Source: Oligosphaera ethanolica
GTDB lineage: Bacteria; Verrucomicrobiota; Lentisphaeria; Oligosphaerales; Oligosphaeraceae
Length of the DNA: 64,000 nucleotides
Reading direction: 5' to 3'
Assembly (NCBI RefSeq): GCF_030814695.1
Contig: NZ_JAUSVL010000001.1
Location: forward strand, 4,376,227 to 4,440,226
A program made the translations under genes and the position numbers. Position 1 is the first letter of the stretch, and every line of letters starts with the position of its first letter. Of this stretch, positions 17,213-24,899 are shown piece after piece. The notes below the pieces were generated by a model. It worked only from the letters and a program-made list of their open reading frames with translations. It was not told the origin of the DNA and ran no database searches.

Positions 17213-18631
17213 ATGCAATCATCCTTACATGACCTATTGGCGATTGGCGTGGAAAATCAGGCCACGGAATGGCAGTTGCCGTTGAACAAGGCGGCGCAGT
17301 TGCGCATTGACGGCAAGTTTGTGACGGTAGAGGATTTTGTTATCGACGACGAGCGTTTTGCCGCCATGGTGCAGGAGTTATTGCCGGCGAAGCAGCAGGC
17401 CAACTACGAGAAGGTCCGGGAGAATGGTGATTTTGTGCTGGAGAACAGTCTGCATGAGGAGGACGGCCTGGGTCGTTTTCTATTGCGTCTCCAGTGCCAG
17501 CGTGGTGTTTTGGCGCTGATGGTGTCGCGGCCGTTGCGGGACGCGTCGGTGTTTTACGACATTTTTGTGTATGCGATTGAGCACAACGCGTCGGACATTC
17601 ACGTACGCGAGAACAAGTTTGCTCGTTTGCGGGTTGACAGCAAGTTGGTGGAAACGGAGTTCATGACGGACTCGCTGTTGATCGAGAAGGCGATAGCCGA
17701 GCTGGTGCCGTCCAGCAAGACCGAGGAATTCACGCGCACGGGCGATTTGGATTTTGCCTGGGAGGAAGAGGGCGTGGGGCGCTTCCGGGTGAATTTGCAT
17801 CGTCAGCGTGGCATGATTGGTATGACCTTCCGGCATGTCAAGGGCAAGGCCCCGAGCATCAAGGAGGTCAATTTGCCCGAGTCGTTGAAGAAGATTGTGA
17901 CTGCGCGCAACGGCATCATTTTTGTGACGGGGACGACGGGCAGCGGCAAATCGACGACGATGGCGGCGATGCTGGATCATCTGAACAACACGAGTGAGCA
18001 GCATATCATCACGGTTGAAGACCCCATTGAGTATACGTACACCGACAACCGTTGCTTCTTTGAGCAGCGCGAGATTGGTTTGGACGCCGAGACCTTCGAG
18101 TCGGCGCTGGTGCATGCATTGCGGCAGGATCCGGACATCATCATGCTCGGCGAGATGCGCACTCGCGAGACCTTTGAGACGGCGTTGATTGCCGCCGAGA
18201 CGGGGCACCTGGTGATCACGACTCTGCATACCAAGAGTGCGCCGCAGAGCATTTCGCGTATTTTGGACATGTATCCGCAGGAGGAGCGCGACACGGTGCG
18301 CAAGGGCCTGTCCGAGACCCTGCGGGCGATCATCTGTCAGCGGCTGGCGCCGCGGGCGGCGGGTAAGGGCGTGGTGCCGGTGAATGAGATACTGGTGAAC
18401 ACGCCGATTGTGCGCAAGTTGATCTTTGAAAATCGGTTGGACAAGCTCGGGCAGGCCATTGAGGCCGGTGGCGAGGATGACATGATGAGTTTCAATACTA
18501 GTCTCCTCAAGCTGGTGAACAACGGTGATATCACCGAGGAGGTTGCCTTGAAATTCTCTGACAATGCGCAGGCGTTGAAGATGAATTTGAAAGGCATATT
18601 CCTCAACGACGGCGGTGGCATTATCCAGTAG
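17213..18631 (+). CDS. pilT: PilT/PilU-like twitching-motility ATPase with duplicated N-domain
   Basis: The 472-aa secretion-superfamily hexameric ATPase probably drives retraction of a type IV pilus or pseudopilus at the inner membrane. Walker A is GTTGSGKST (about residues 240-248), the Walker B region is PDIIMLGEMR, the His box is GHLVITTLHT, and the C-terminal IVRKLIFENRLDKL corresponds to the PilT retraction motif. PilT is usually about 345-380 aa. The extra length is a second copy of the N-terminal PAS-like domain: residues 5-105 (ENQATEWQLPLNKAAQLRID) parallel residues 118-215 (EHNASDIHVRENKFARLRVD). AAGAGG precedes the ATG. Confidence 0.88.
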   Translation: MQSSLHDLLAIGVENQATEWQLPLNKAAQLRIDGKFVTVEDFVIDDERFAAMVQELLPAKQQANYEKVRENGDFVLENSLHEEDGLGRFLLRLQCQRGVLALMVSRPLRDASVFYDIFVYAIEHNASDIHVRENKFARLRVDSKLVETEFMTDSLLIEKAIAELVPSSKTEEFTRTGDLDFAWEEEGVGRFRVNLHRQRGMIGMTFRHVKGKAPSIKEVNLPESLKKIVTARNGIIFVTGTTGSGKSTTMAAMLDHLNNTSEQHIITVEDPIEYTYTDNRCFFEQREIGLDAETFESALVHALRQDPDIIMLGEMRTRETFETALIAAETGHLVITTLHTKSAPQSISRILDMYPQEERDTVRKGLSETLRAIICQRLAPRAAGKGVVPVNEILVNTPIVRKLIFENRLDKLGQAIEAGGEDDMMSFNTSLLKLVNNGDITEEVALKFSDNAQALKMNLKGIFLNDGGGIIQ

Positions 18632-18672
18632 TGCTGGCCGGAGCGGCCGGGTAGTTTTCAGGGGCAGGCAGC

Positions 18673-18852
18673 ATGAGTCGCAGAAAGCGTCAGGAAAAGT
18701 TGTCGGTGTTGTTGGCGCAGAGCCGCGGCGGTCGGCGGCGGGTGATGCGCACTCGCCACGAGCACGTGCGGCGGGCGCGGCTGTGGGTGTTGGTGTTGGC
18801 CATTGGTGTGGCGGCGACGGGTCTTGTCGGCGTCCTGCATGAGTTTCTGTAG
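18673..18852 (+). CDS. Small single-pass membrane protein (59 aa), unknown
   Basis: ATG at 18673 opens a 59-codon frame ending TAG. The first 35 residues are strongly basic (MSRRKRQEK, GGRRRVMRTR), followed by one hydrophobic segment (LWVLVLAIGVAATGLVGVL) and a short tail. A GGGGCAGG sequence lies just upstream and the gene starts 41 bp after pilT. The charge and hydrophobicity pattern suggests a membrane-anchored peptide with a cytoplasmic N-terminus. I do not recognise a family. Confidence 0.45.
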   Translation: MSRRKRQEKLSVLLAQSRGGRRRVMRTRHEHVRRARLWVLVLAIGVAATGLVGVLHEFL

Positions 18853-19047
18853 TTTTTCGCGGTGCTGGTGTGTGGCGCTTGTTTGGCGAGCAGTGCCGCT
18901 GGGCATCAGTGGATTATGTTGGTGGAACGAGTCGCGGCAAGGCGTCGGCTGACGGAGAATAACTCCGTGGCAGCAGGGATGGCGCTGGCTGCGACTCGCG
19001 TATGTGGATGAATCGTAGGTAAATAAAAACAAGAAAGCAGGTACATC

Positions 19048-19890
19048 ATGGCATTGACAGGCAAAGCGAAGAAGATTCTGAGTGTTGTCGGGGTGGTTGT
19101 GGTGTTACTGGTGTTGGCGCTGGCGATTTTTGTCGCCTCGCTGGGCGGCATCATCAAGACCGGCATTGAGACCGTCGGGTCAAGGGTGACCAAGTGCAAG
19201 ATCACGGTAGAGGACGTTGATTTTTCGCTGTTGCGTGGGAAGCTGGCGATCACCAATCTGGTGGTGGGCAATCCCGATGGGTTCAACACGGCGAGTGCTT
19301 TTGAGCTCGGGCAGGTGAAAGTGTCGTTGGTGCCGAGCAGCGTGTTGTCCAACACGGTGATTATCAATGAGGTGGTCATTGACGGTCCGAAAGTGACCTA
19401 TGAGGCCGGTTTGGGCAACAGCAACATGGGCACGATTCAGAAGAACATCGCGGCGTTTTTGCCTGCTGGCGGTGGCAAGGAAGTTGCGAAGCCGGCCGAG
19501 GGCGAGAAGCCCGCTGGCGAGGGCAAGAAGATCATCATTGACCACTTTCTGTTTGACAACGCCCAGATCAATCTCAGTGTGAAATTGCTGCAGGGCAATG
19601 CGTTGCCGGTGCCGCTGCCGAAGATTGAGGCCAATGGCATTGGCCGAGCGAAGGACGCTGGCGATGCCGAAGGCGAGGGCATTGCCGCCGTCGAGGCCGT
19701 GGCCATCGTCTTGAACAGGGTTGTGGCTGGTGTGATCACGTCGGCGACTGACGCCATCGCCAAGCTTGGTGGAGCCGGTGTGGACGCCGTCAAGGGCGCG
19801 GTCGGCGGCGCCGTTGAGGGCGTGGGCTCGGGGCTCAAGGGCCTGTTGAAAAGGGGCGCGGACAAGACCGAGGCGCCCGCCGCTCAGTGA
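19048..19890 (+). CDS. AsmA-like membrane-anchored protein
   Basis: The 280-aa protein has an N-terminal transmembrane anchor (about residues 10-32). ETVGSRVTKCKITVEDVDFS and LRGKLAITNLVVGNPDGF then give the repeated beta-strand start of AsmA/DUF748-type proteins, including a VVIDGPKVTYEAG segment. The C-terminal part (170-280) is Ala/Gly/Lys-rich and of low complexity. It probably resides in the periplasm attached to the inner membrane. AsmA relatives are implicated in envelope lipid transport. It is much shorter than classical AsmA, so the functional transfer is weak. Confidence 0.55.
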   Translation: MALTGKAKKILSVVGVVVVLLVLALAIFVASLGGIIKTGIETVGSRVTKCKITVEDVDFSLLRGKLAITNLVVGNPDGFNTASAFELGQVKVSLVPSSVLSNTVIINEVVIDGPKVTYEAGLGNSNMGTIQKNIAAFLPAGGGKEVAKPAEGEKPAGEGKKIIIDHFLFDNAQINLSVKLLQGNALPVPLPKIEANGIGRAKDAGDAEGEGIAAVEAVAIVLNRVVAGVITSATDAIAKLGGAGVDAVKGAVGGAVEGVGSGLKGLLKRGADKTEAPAAQ

Positions 19891-19895
19891 AGGTC

Positions 19896-20333
19896 AATTT
19901 TTTATCCACAGATTCCGCAGATTAACGCAGATTTGTTGGTAATGGGCGTCGCATCGCGCTGCTGCGCAGCGCGTCACGCCGCCGGTAAGATTTGTTTCGC
20001 ACGCGAAGGCGCGAAGGCGCGAAGGAGAAGATTTTTTATCCACAGATTCCGCAGATTAACGCAGATTTATAGAAACGCAGATTTGTTGGTAATGGGCGTC
20101 GCGTCGCGCTGCTGCGCAGCGCGTCACGCCGCCGGAGATTTTTTTCTCACGCGAAGGCGCGAAGGCGCGAAGGAGAAGATTTTTTATCCACAGATTCCGC
20201 AGATTAACGCAGATTTATAGAAACGCAGATTTGTTGGTAATGGGCGTCGCGTCGCGCTGCTGTGCAGCGCGTCACGCCGCCGGAGATTTTTTTTCTCACG
20301 CGAAGGCGCGAAGGCGCGAAGGAGAAGATTTTT
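19896..20333. repeat. DnaA-box-bearing tandem array, units 1-3
   Basis: Units of 134 and 148 bp begin with a T-run and TTATCCACA (box starts 19902, 20036 and 20184), then GATTCCGCAGATTAACGCAG, a GCGCTGCTGCGCAGCGC hairpin region and repeated GCGAAGGC. The third unit ends at 20333, where an ISL3 element is inserted. It starts immediately after the AsmA-like gene stop. Confidence 0.9.
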
Positions 20334-21958
20334 GGCTCTTCAGGAAACTTAGTGGGTAGATTTTTCGACGTTTTGTGCTCAGAACCAAGACAACGCCTTG
20401 TCACATGGGGGGAAAAAAGCCAGCTAATCGTACGCATAAAATAGTGTAACTTGTTGATATTCAACGATCAATTAATGTTCAAATTATGATGCCCGCCCAG
20501 CTTTCCATGTCAATTTGTATGGAAGGCAGTCGGAGCAATCTTCCGCTTCGGTGTTTCTTGTTATTGCAAGAATGCCTTCACTTTTGTTGCACCCGATCAT
20601 TTTTGTGTTTCATTACCTCATGGCCACGCAATGCCCAGTCAATCACCTGACCTCGTCATTCACATTGAGCCATGGGAGTCCGCCATGAACTTGGAGTCGT
20701 TTTATCAACGCGTGATTAATCCGCCATCGCCCTGGACTGTCTCCAAGGTCGAAATTTCCGACGACAGTACCCGTGTTGACGTCTGGCTGATCCATCAGGA
20801 GCATTATCGCTTTTCGTGTCATGCCTGTCACACCCCATCACCTACTTACGACCATGCTCCGGAAAGAACCTGGCAACATCTGGACACCTGCGAGTGCAAG
20901 ACCTACCTTCATGCCCGTATTCCCCGAGTTCAATGCCCCAAGCATGGGATCGTCAACAGCGACTTTCCTCTGGCTGATTCACAGATCTCAATTACATACA
21001 AGATGGAAAGCAAGTGCATCAAGACCATCCAGGCCTCCAATTTGACCGATGCGTCCGAACTAACGAGGGTGTCTTGGGACATGTTGGAAAGTATCCGCGA
21101 TCGGGCCGTCAAGCGAGGGCTTGAGCGACGTGGCGATACGACGCCGGTCATCATGGGACTTGACGAGAAGCAGGTGTTTTCCAGACATCGCTATTTCACC
21201 ATTATCACTGACATTGGCAATGGGAGCGTGTTTGACGTGGTGGACAAGCGGCGCATTGATGACATCAGCCCCTGGTTTGAAAAACGCAAGGAAAGTTTGA
21301 AAAACGTCCAGATCGCGGCCATGGACATGAGTGCGGGGTATGAGCGTATTGCGTCAAACTTCATGCCCAATGCCGAACTGTGTTTTGATCATTTCCATGT
21401 GATGCAGGTCGTCCAAAAGGCAGTGGACAGCACACGAAAGCAAGAACAGGCCACGATGAGCGATGAGGACAAGAAAAGCATGTTCGGAGCGCGCCATGAT
21501 TTTCTGTATGGCAGGGAGAATCTTCCTGACAAAAACAAGGCCAGGTTCGAAAAAGTTAGACAGATTGCCAAGAAAACGGCGCGGGCATGGGCAATCAAGG
21601 AAAACCTTCGCGACATGTGGACAACTTGCCCCGACAAAGAAGAGACGCCGAAGTATTTCAAACACTGGTACTGGTGGGCGACGCATTCACAAATTCCGGA
21701 CATGGCAAAAGCCGCCCATACGCTGAAAAACCACTTCTATGGCATAGTGGCTGCAATCGAACATGGGGTCAGCAATGCCCTGACCGAGGGGCTGAACAGC
21801 AAAATTGAGGCTGTCAAGAGAAGTGCATGTGGTTTCAAAAACAAAGAATCTTTACGCAATGCAATTCTGTTTCATTGCGGGAAACTTAACCTGCTGCCAG
21901 AGGCCGCCAACTAGCACTTGCACTCAAATTTGCAACCCACGGAATTGCCTGAAGCACC
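20334..21958 (+). mobile_element. ISL3-family insertion sequence with 8-bp target duplication
   Basis: The left inverted repeat GGCTCTTCAGGAAACTTAGT (20334-20355) and right inverted repeat (21937-21958, reading GGTGCTTCAGGCAATTCCGT inward) match at 16 of 22 positions. The 8-bp direct repeat AGATTTTT flanks both sides (20326-20333 and 21959-21966). This fits the ISL3 family in end sequence, duplication length and total length (1,625 bp). Confidence 0.9.
20685..21914 (+). CDS. ISL3-family transposase
   Basis: The protein is 409 aa from ATG 20685 (an in-frame ATG at 20631 would add 18 residues; MNLESFYQRVIN is the usual family start). An N-terminal zinc-finger region has SCHACHTPSP and a later Cys/His pair in QCPKHG. 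A helix-turn-helix region follows. The DDE catalytic core shows VIMGLDEKQVF, IAAMDMSAGYERI and a C-terminal EGLNSKIEAVKRSACGFKN. It is intact and therefore possibly active. Confidence 0.93.
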   Translation: MNLESFYQRVINPPSPWTVSKVEISDDSTRVDVWLIHQEHYRFSCHACHTPSPTYDHAPERTWQHLDTCECKTYLHARIPRVQCPKHGIVNSDFPLADSQISITYKMESKCIKTIQASNLTDASELTRVSWDMLESIRDRAVKRGLERRGDTTPVIMGLDEKQVFSRHRYFTIITDIGNGSVFDVVDKRRIDDISPWFEKRKESLKNVQIAAMDMSAGYERIASNFMPNAELCFDHFHVMQVVQKAVDSTRKQEQATMSDEDKKSMFGARHDFLYGRENLPDKNKARFEKVRQIAKKTARAWAIKENLRDMWTTCPDKEETPKYFKHWYWWATHSQIPDMAKAAHTLKNHFYGIVAAIEHGVSNALTEGLNSKIEAVKRSACGFKNKESLRNAILFHCGKLNLLPEAAN

Positions 21959-22520
21959 AGATTTTTTATCCACAGATTCCGCAGATTAACGCAGATTTAT
22001 AGAAACGCAGATTTGTTGGTAATGGGCGTCGCGTCTTGCTGCTGCGCAGCGCGTCACGCCGCCGGTGATTTTTTTTCTCACGCGAAGGCGCGAAGGCGCG
22101 AAGAAGATTTTTTATCCACAGATTCCGCAGATTAACGCAGATTTATAGAAACGCAGATTTGTTGGTAATGGGCGTCGCGTCGCGCTGCTGTGCAGCGCGT
22201 CACGCCGCCGGTGATTTTTTTTCTCACGCGAAGGCGCGAAGGCGCGAAGAAGATTTTTTATCCACAGATTCCGCAGATTAACGCAGATTTATAGAAACGC
22301 AGATTTGTTGGTAATGGGCGTCGCGCCGCGCTGCTGCGCAGCGCGTCACGCCGCCGGTGATTTTTTTTCTCACGCGAAGGCGCGAAGGAGAAGATTTTTT
22401 ATCCACAGATTCCGCAGATTAACGCAGATTTGTTGGTAATGGGCGTCGCATCGCGCTGCTGTGCAGCGCGGTGCGACGCCGGCGAGTTTTTTTCTTACAC
22501 GCAGTCGCGTCGCCGGCATG
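21959..22520. repeat. DnaA-box-bearing tandem array, units 4-7
   Basis: It continues the array across the ISL3 element, with TTATCCACA boxes starting at 21966, 22112, 22258 and 22399 (periods 146, 146 and 141 bp). Each unit keeps the GCGCTGC-type hairpin with small changes. The last unit decays after 22480, just before the site-2 protease gene. Confidence 0.9.
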
Positions 22521-22541
22521 AATTGAAGGGGCATTTGGTGT

Positions 22542-23219
22542 ATGGGCCAGCTGTTTATCGAAAACTTATGGACGAATCCGGGGTATTATTTTTCCTGGGT
22601 GCTGGTGGTCACCTTTTCAATATGTGTGCATGAGTTTTGTCATGCGTGGGTGGCGCGGTGGCAGGGTGATCCGACGGCGGCGATGACGGGCTTTATGAGT
22701 TTGGACCCGCGGCGGGTGATGGGGCAGACATCGTTGATTGCGTTGGCGTTGTTTGGGATCGCCTGGGGGGCGGTGCCGGTTGATCCACGGCATTTTCGCC
22801 GGCGTTGGAGTGCGGCGCTGGTGTCGTTGTCGGGTCCGGCGGCGAATTTTGTTTTAGCGGTGTTGTTTGCGTGTTTGTATCACGTGGTGATGTTATTTAT
22901 TGGTCGTCATTTGGCTCCTGGTGCGCATGAGGGCCTGTGGTTGTATTTGGAGATTGGTGTTCGTGCCAACGCGTTGTTGGCGGCGTTCAACATGTTGCCG
23001 ATACCGATGTTGGATGGGTGGGAGGTCTTTGCGCTGTTTGTGCCGCCGATGAATCGGCTGACGACGCAGCAGAAGGGCAGCTATAGTTTGGTGGCGATCG
23101 TGTTGTTGTGGTTTACGCCGTTGAGCAGGGTGCTGTATGTCCTTACGGACTATGTGGCTTTATTTGCCCATCTGCCGGCGTTGGTGGTAGTCCACCTGGT
23201 GCGGGTTGTCGGCAGCTGA
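22542..23219 (+). CDS. Site-2 protease family (M50) membrane metalloprotease
   Basis: The 225-aa multispanning protein has the zinc motif HEFCH (His30, Glu31, His34) in its first membrane segment and a second metal-binding motif NMLPIPMLDGW in the C-terminal half. GxxxN-type sequence SLSGPAANFVLAV lies between them. This arrangement matches the small PDZ-less bacterial S2P group, which cleaves substrates within the membrane. The substrate is unknown. It is the first gene of a same-strand series to 29.9 kb, with 54 bp to the next gene. Confidence 0.85.
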   Translation: MGQLFIENLWTNPGYYFSWVLVVTFSICVHEFCHAWVARWQGDPTAAMTGFMSLDPRRVMGQTSLIALALFGIAWGAVPVDPRHFRRRWSAALVSLSGPAANFVLAVLFACLYHVVMLFIGRHLAPGAHEGLWLYLEIGVRANALLAAFNMLPIPMLDGWEVFALFVPPMNRLTTQQKGSYSLVAIVLLWFTPLSRVLYVLTDYVALFAHLPALVVVHLVRVVGS

Positions 23220-23273
23220 GGGGTTTTCCGCGTTGATTTGAGATAGAGTTGTTATGAGCCAAGAGTGAGAACG

Positions 23274-24899
23274 ATGATGTGGAAACGGTTTTTGCTGGCG
23301 ATATTGCCGATGGTGTTGATCATTGCCTTGCCGTTGTGTCTGCGCAAGCCGGCCGAGCAGATTGATTTGTCGGCGGACCAGCTGGTGATTGTATCGCCGC
23401 ACAACGAGGCGATCCGCTTTGAATTTGAGCAGGGTTTTCGGCGTTACTATCGGGAACGGACGGGGCGCAAGGTGAGTATTGACTGGCGGGCGACGGGTGG
23501 CACCAGCGAGATCGTGCGCTATGTGAACAGCGCCTTCACGGCGAATTTTCGGGACTACTGGCGCAACGAACTCGGCAAGAGCTGGAGCGACGCGGTCGAG
23601 CAGGCTTATGGTAACCGGCGACTGCGGCCCGGCGAGGATGGTTACGATGCCCGCGCGGCCTTTCTGGCGTCGCCAGTGGGCATCGGCATTGATTTATTTT
23701 TTGGCGGCGGCCAGTATGATTTGCACAAGCAGGCGCAGATTGGCACGCTGGTGCCCTGCGGTCTGCGCGAGCGGCAGCCGGATTTGTTTGCTGGGGCGGA
23801 ACCGGCATTGACGCGGACGATGGGTGGTGAAATCTGGTATGACGAGAACGATTGTTATTACGGCGCGTGTTTTTCTTCCTTTGGGATTTGTCAGAATCTT
23901 GATCGGCTGCGTGGGTTAGGCTATGACGTCGAAGGCGATGTCGGGCCGATGCGGACCTGGCGTGATTTGGCGGACACGCGTTTGCTGGGGCATATTGGCT
24001 TGGCCGATCCGTCCAAGAGCGGCTCCATCAACAAGTGCTTTGAGATGCTGGTGCAGCGCGAAATGCAGGACCGCATGGCGGCGCTGAGTGGCGAGCTGGC
24101 CAGTGGCGCCGTGACTCAGGCGCAAGGGCTTGATGTGTCCTGGGCGGAAGCGATGACCTTGATCAAACAGATTGGCGGCAATGCCGCGTACCTGACTTTT
24201 TCGGCCAGCCAGGTACCGGTGGATACCGCGCGGGGCCAAATTGCCGCCGGCATGAGCATTGATTTTTACGGCCGGTCGCAGGCGGAGTGGGAAGAGCGTC
24301 ATGTCGGTCGCAAGACCATGGTTTATCACACGCCGGACGCGGGCTCGTCGGTGTCGGCCGATCCCATCGGCTTGTTTCGCGGCGCGCCCAATGCGGAGCG
24401 GGCGAAGATGTTCATTGATTACGTCATGAGTGTTGACGGGCAGCGGCTGTGGAATTACCTTCCCGGTGAGCCGGGGGGTCCGCAGAAGTACTCGTTGCAG
24501 CGCCTGCCGGTGCGGCGGGACATGTACAGCGCGGAGCACCGCCGGCATATGAGCGCGCCGGAAGCCGCGCCCTACGAGCTGGCTGGGGCATTCACTTACC
24601 AGGGCGCCTGGACGGGACCGCTGTTTGATGTGCTGCGCACGACGGTCCGCGTCATGGTTATTGACTGCCAGGACGAGCTGAAGGCCGCCTGGCGGGCGAT
24701 CGTGGCTGCCGGCGGACCGGCGGCGGTGCCCGAAGCCATGGCGGCATTTCGCGAGCTGCCCTATGCGCACCACGAAGCGCGGGATGTTTCACAGCTTCTG
24801 CAAGAAGCCGAAAGCCAGACGCGGACGACGCGGGACTGGGCATTGTTTTTTCGGGACAGCTACGGCCGGGCGCTGGCTCTGGCGACACAAGGCAAATGA
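23274..24899 (+). CDS. Extracellular solute-binding protein (iron/polyamine ABC type)
   Basis: The protein is about 541 aa, with an N-terminal signal/anchor segment (WKRFLLAILPMVLIIALPLC) and no lipobox. The periplasmic part starts LVIVSPHNEAIRFEFEQGF, the typical opening of class II solute-binding proteins for iron or polyamines, and includes ATGGTSEIVRYVNS, GLADPSKSGSINKCFEML and FIDYVMSVDGQRL. No ABC permease or ATPase gene is adjacent. Its stop overlaps the next start (ATGA), so it is translationally coupled to a TrkH-type transporter, which is unusual. The ligand is unknown. Confidence 0.75.
   Translation: MMWKRFLLAILPMVLIIALPLCLRKPAEQIDLSADQLVIVSPHNEAIRFEFEQGFRRYYRERTGRKVSIDWRATGGTSEIVRYVNSAFTANFRDYWRNELGKSWSDAVEQAYGNRRLRPGEDGYDARAAFLASPVGIGIDLFFGGGQYDLHKQAQIGTLVPCGLRERQPDLFAGAEPALTRTMGGEIWYDENDCYYGACFSSFGICQNLDRLRGLGYDVEGDVGPMRTWRDLADTRLLGHIGLADPSKSGSINKCFEMLVQREMQDRMAALSGELASGAVTQAQGLDVSWAEAMTLIKQIGGNAAYLTFSASQVPVDTARGQIAAGMSIDFYGRSQAEWEERHVGRKTMVYHTPDAGSSVSADPIGLFRGAPNAERAKMFIDYVMSVDGQRLWNYLPGEPGGPQKYSLQRLPVRRDMYSAEHRRHMSAPEAAPYELAGAFTYQGAWTGPLFDVLRTTVRVMVIDCQDELKAAWRAIVAAGGPAAVPEAMAAFRELPYAHHEARDVSQLLQEAESQTRTTRDWALFFRDSYGRALALATQGK

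Noticed and set aside
19896..22520. Chromosomal replication origin
   Set aside because: DnaA boxes are present, but they are regularly repeated within a dispersed repeat. dnaA, dnaN and an AT-rich unwinding region are absent.
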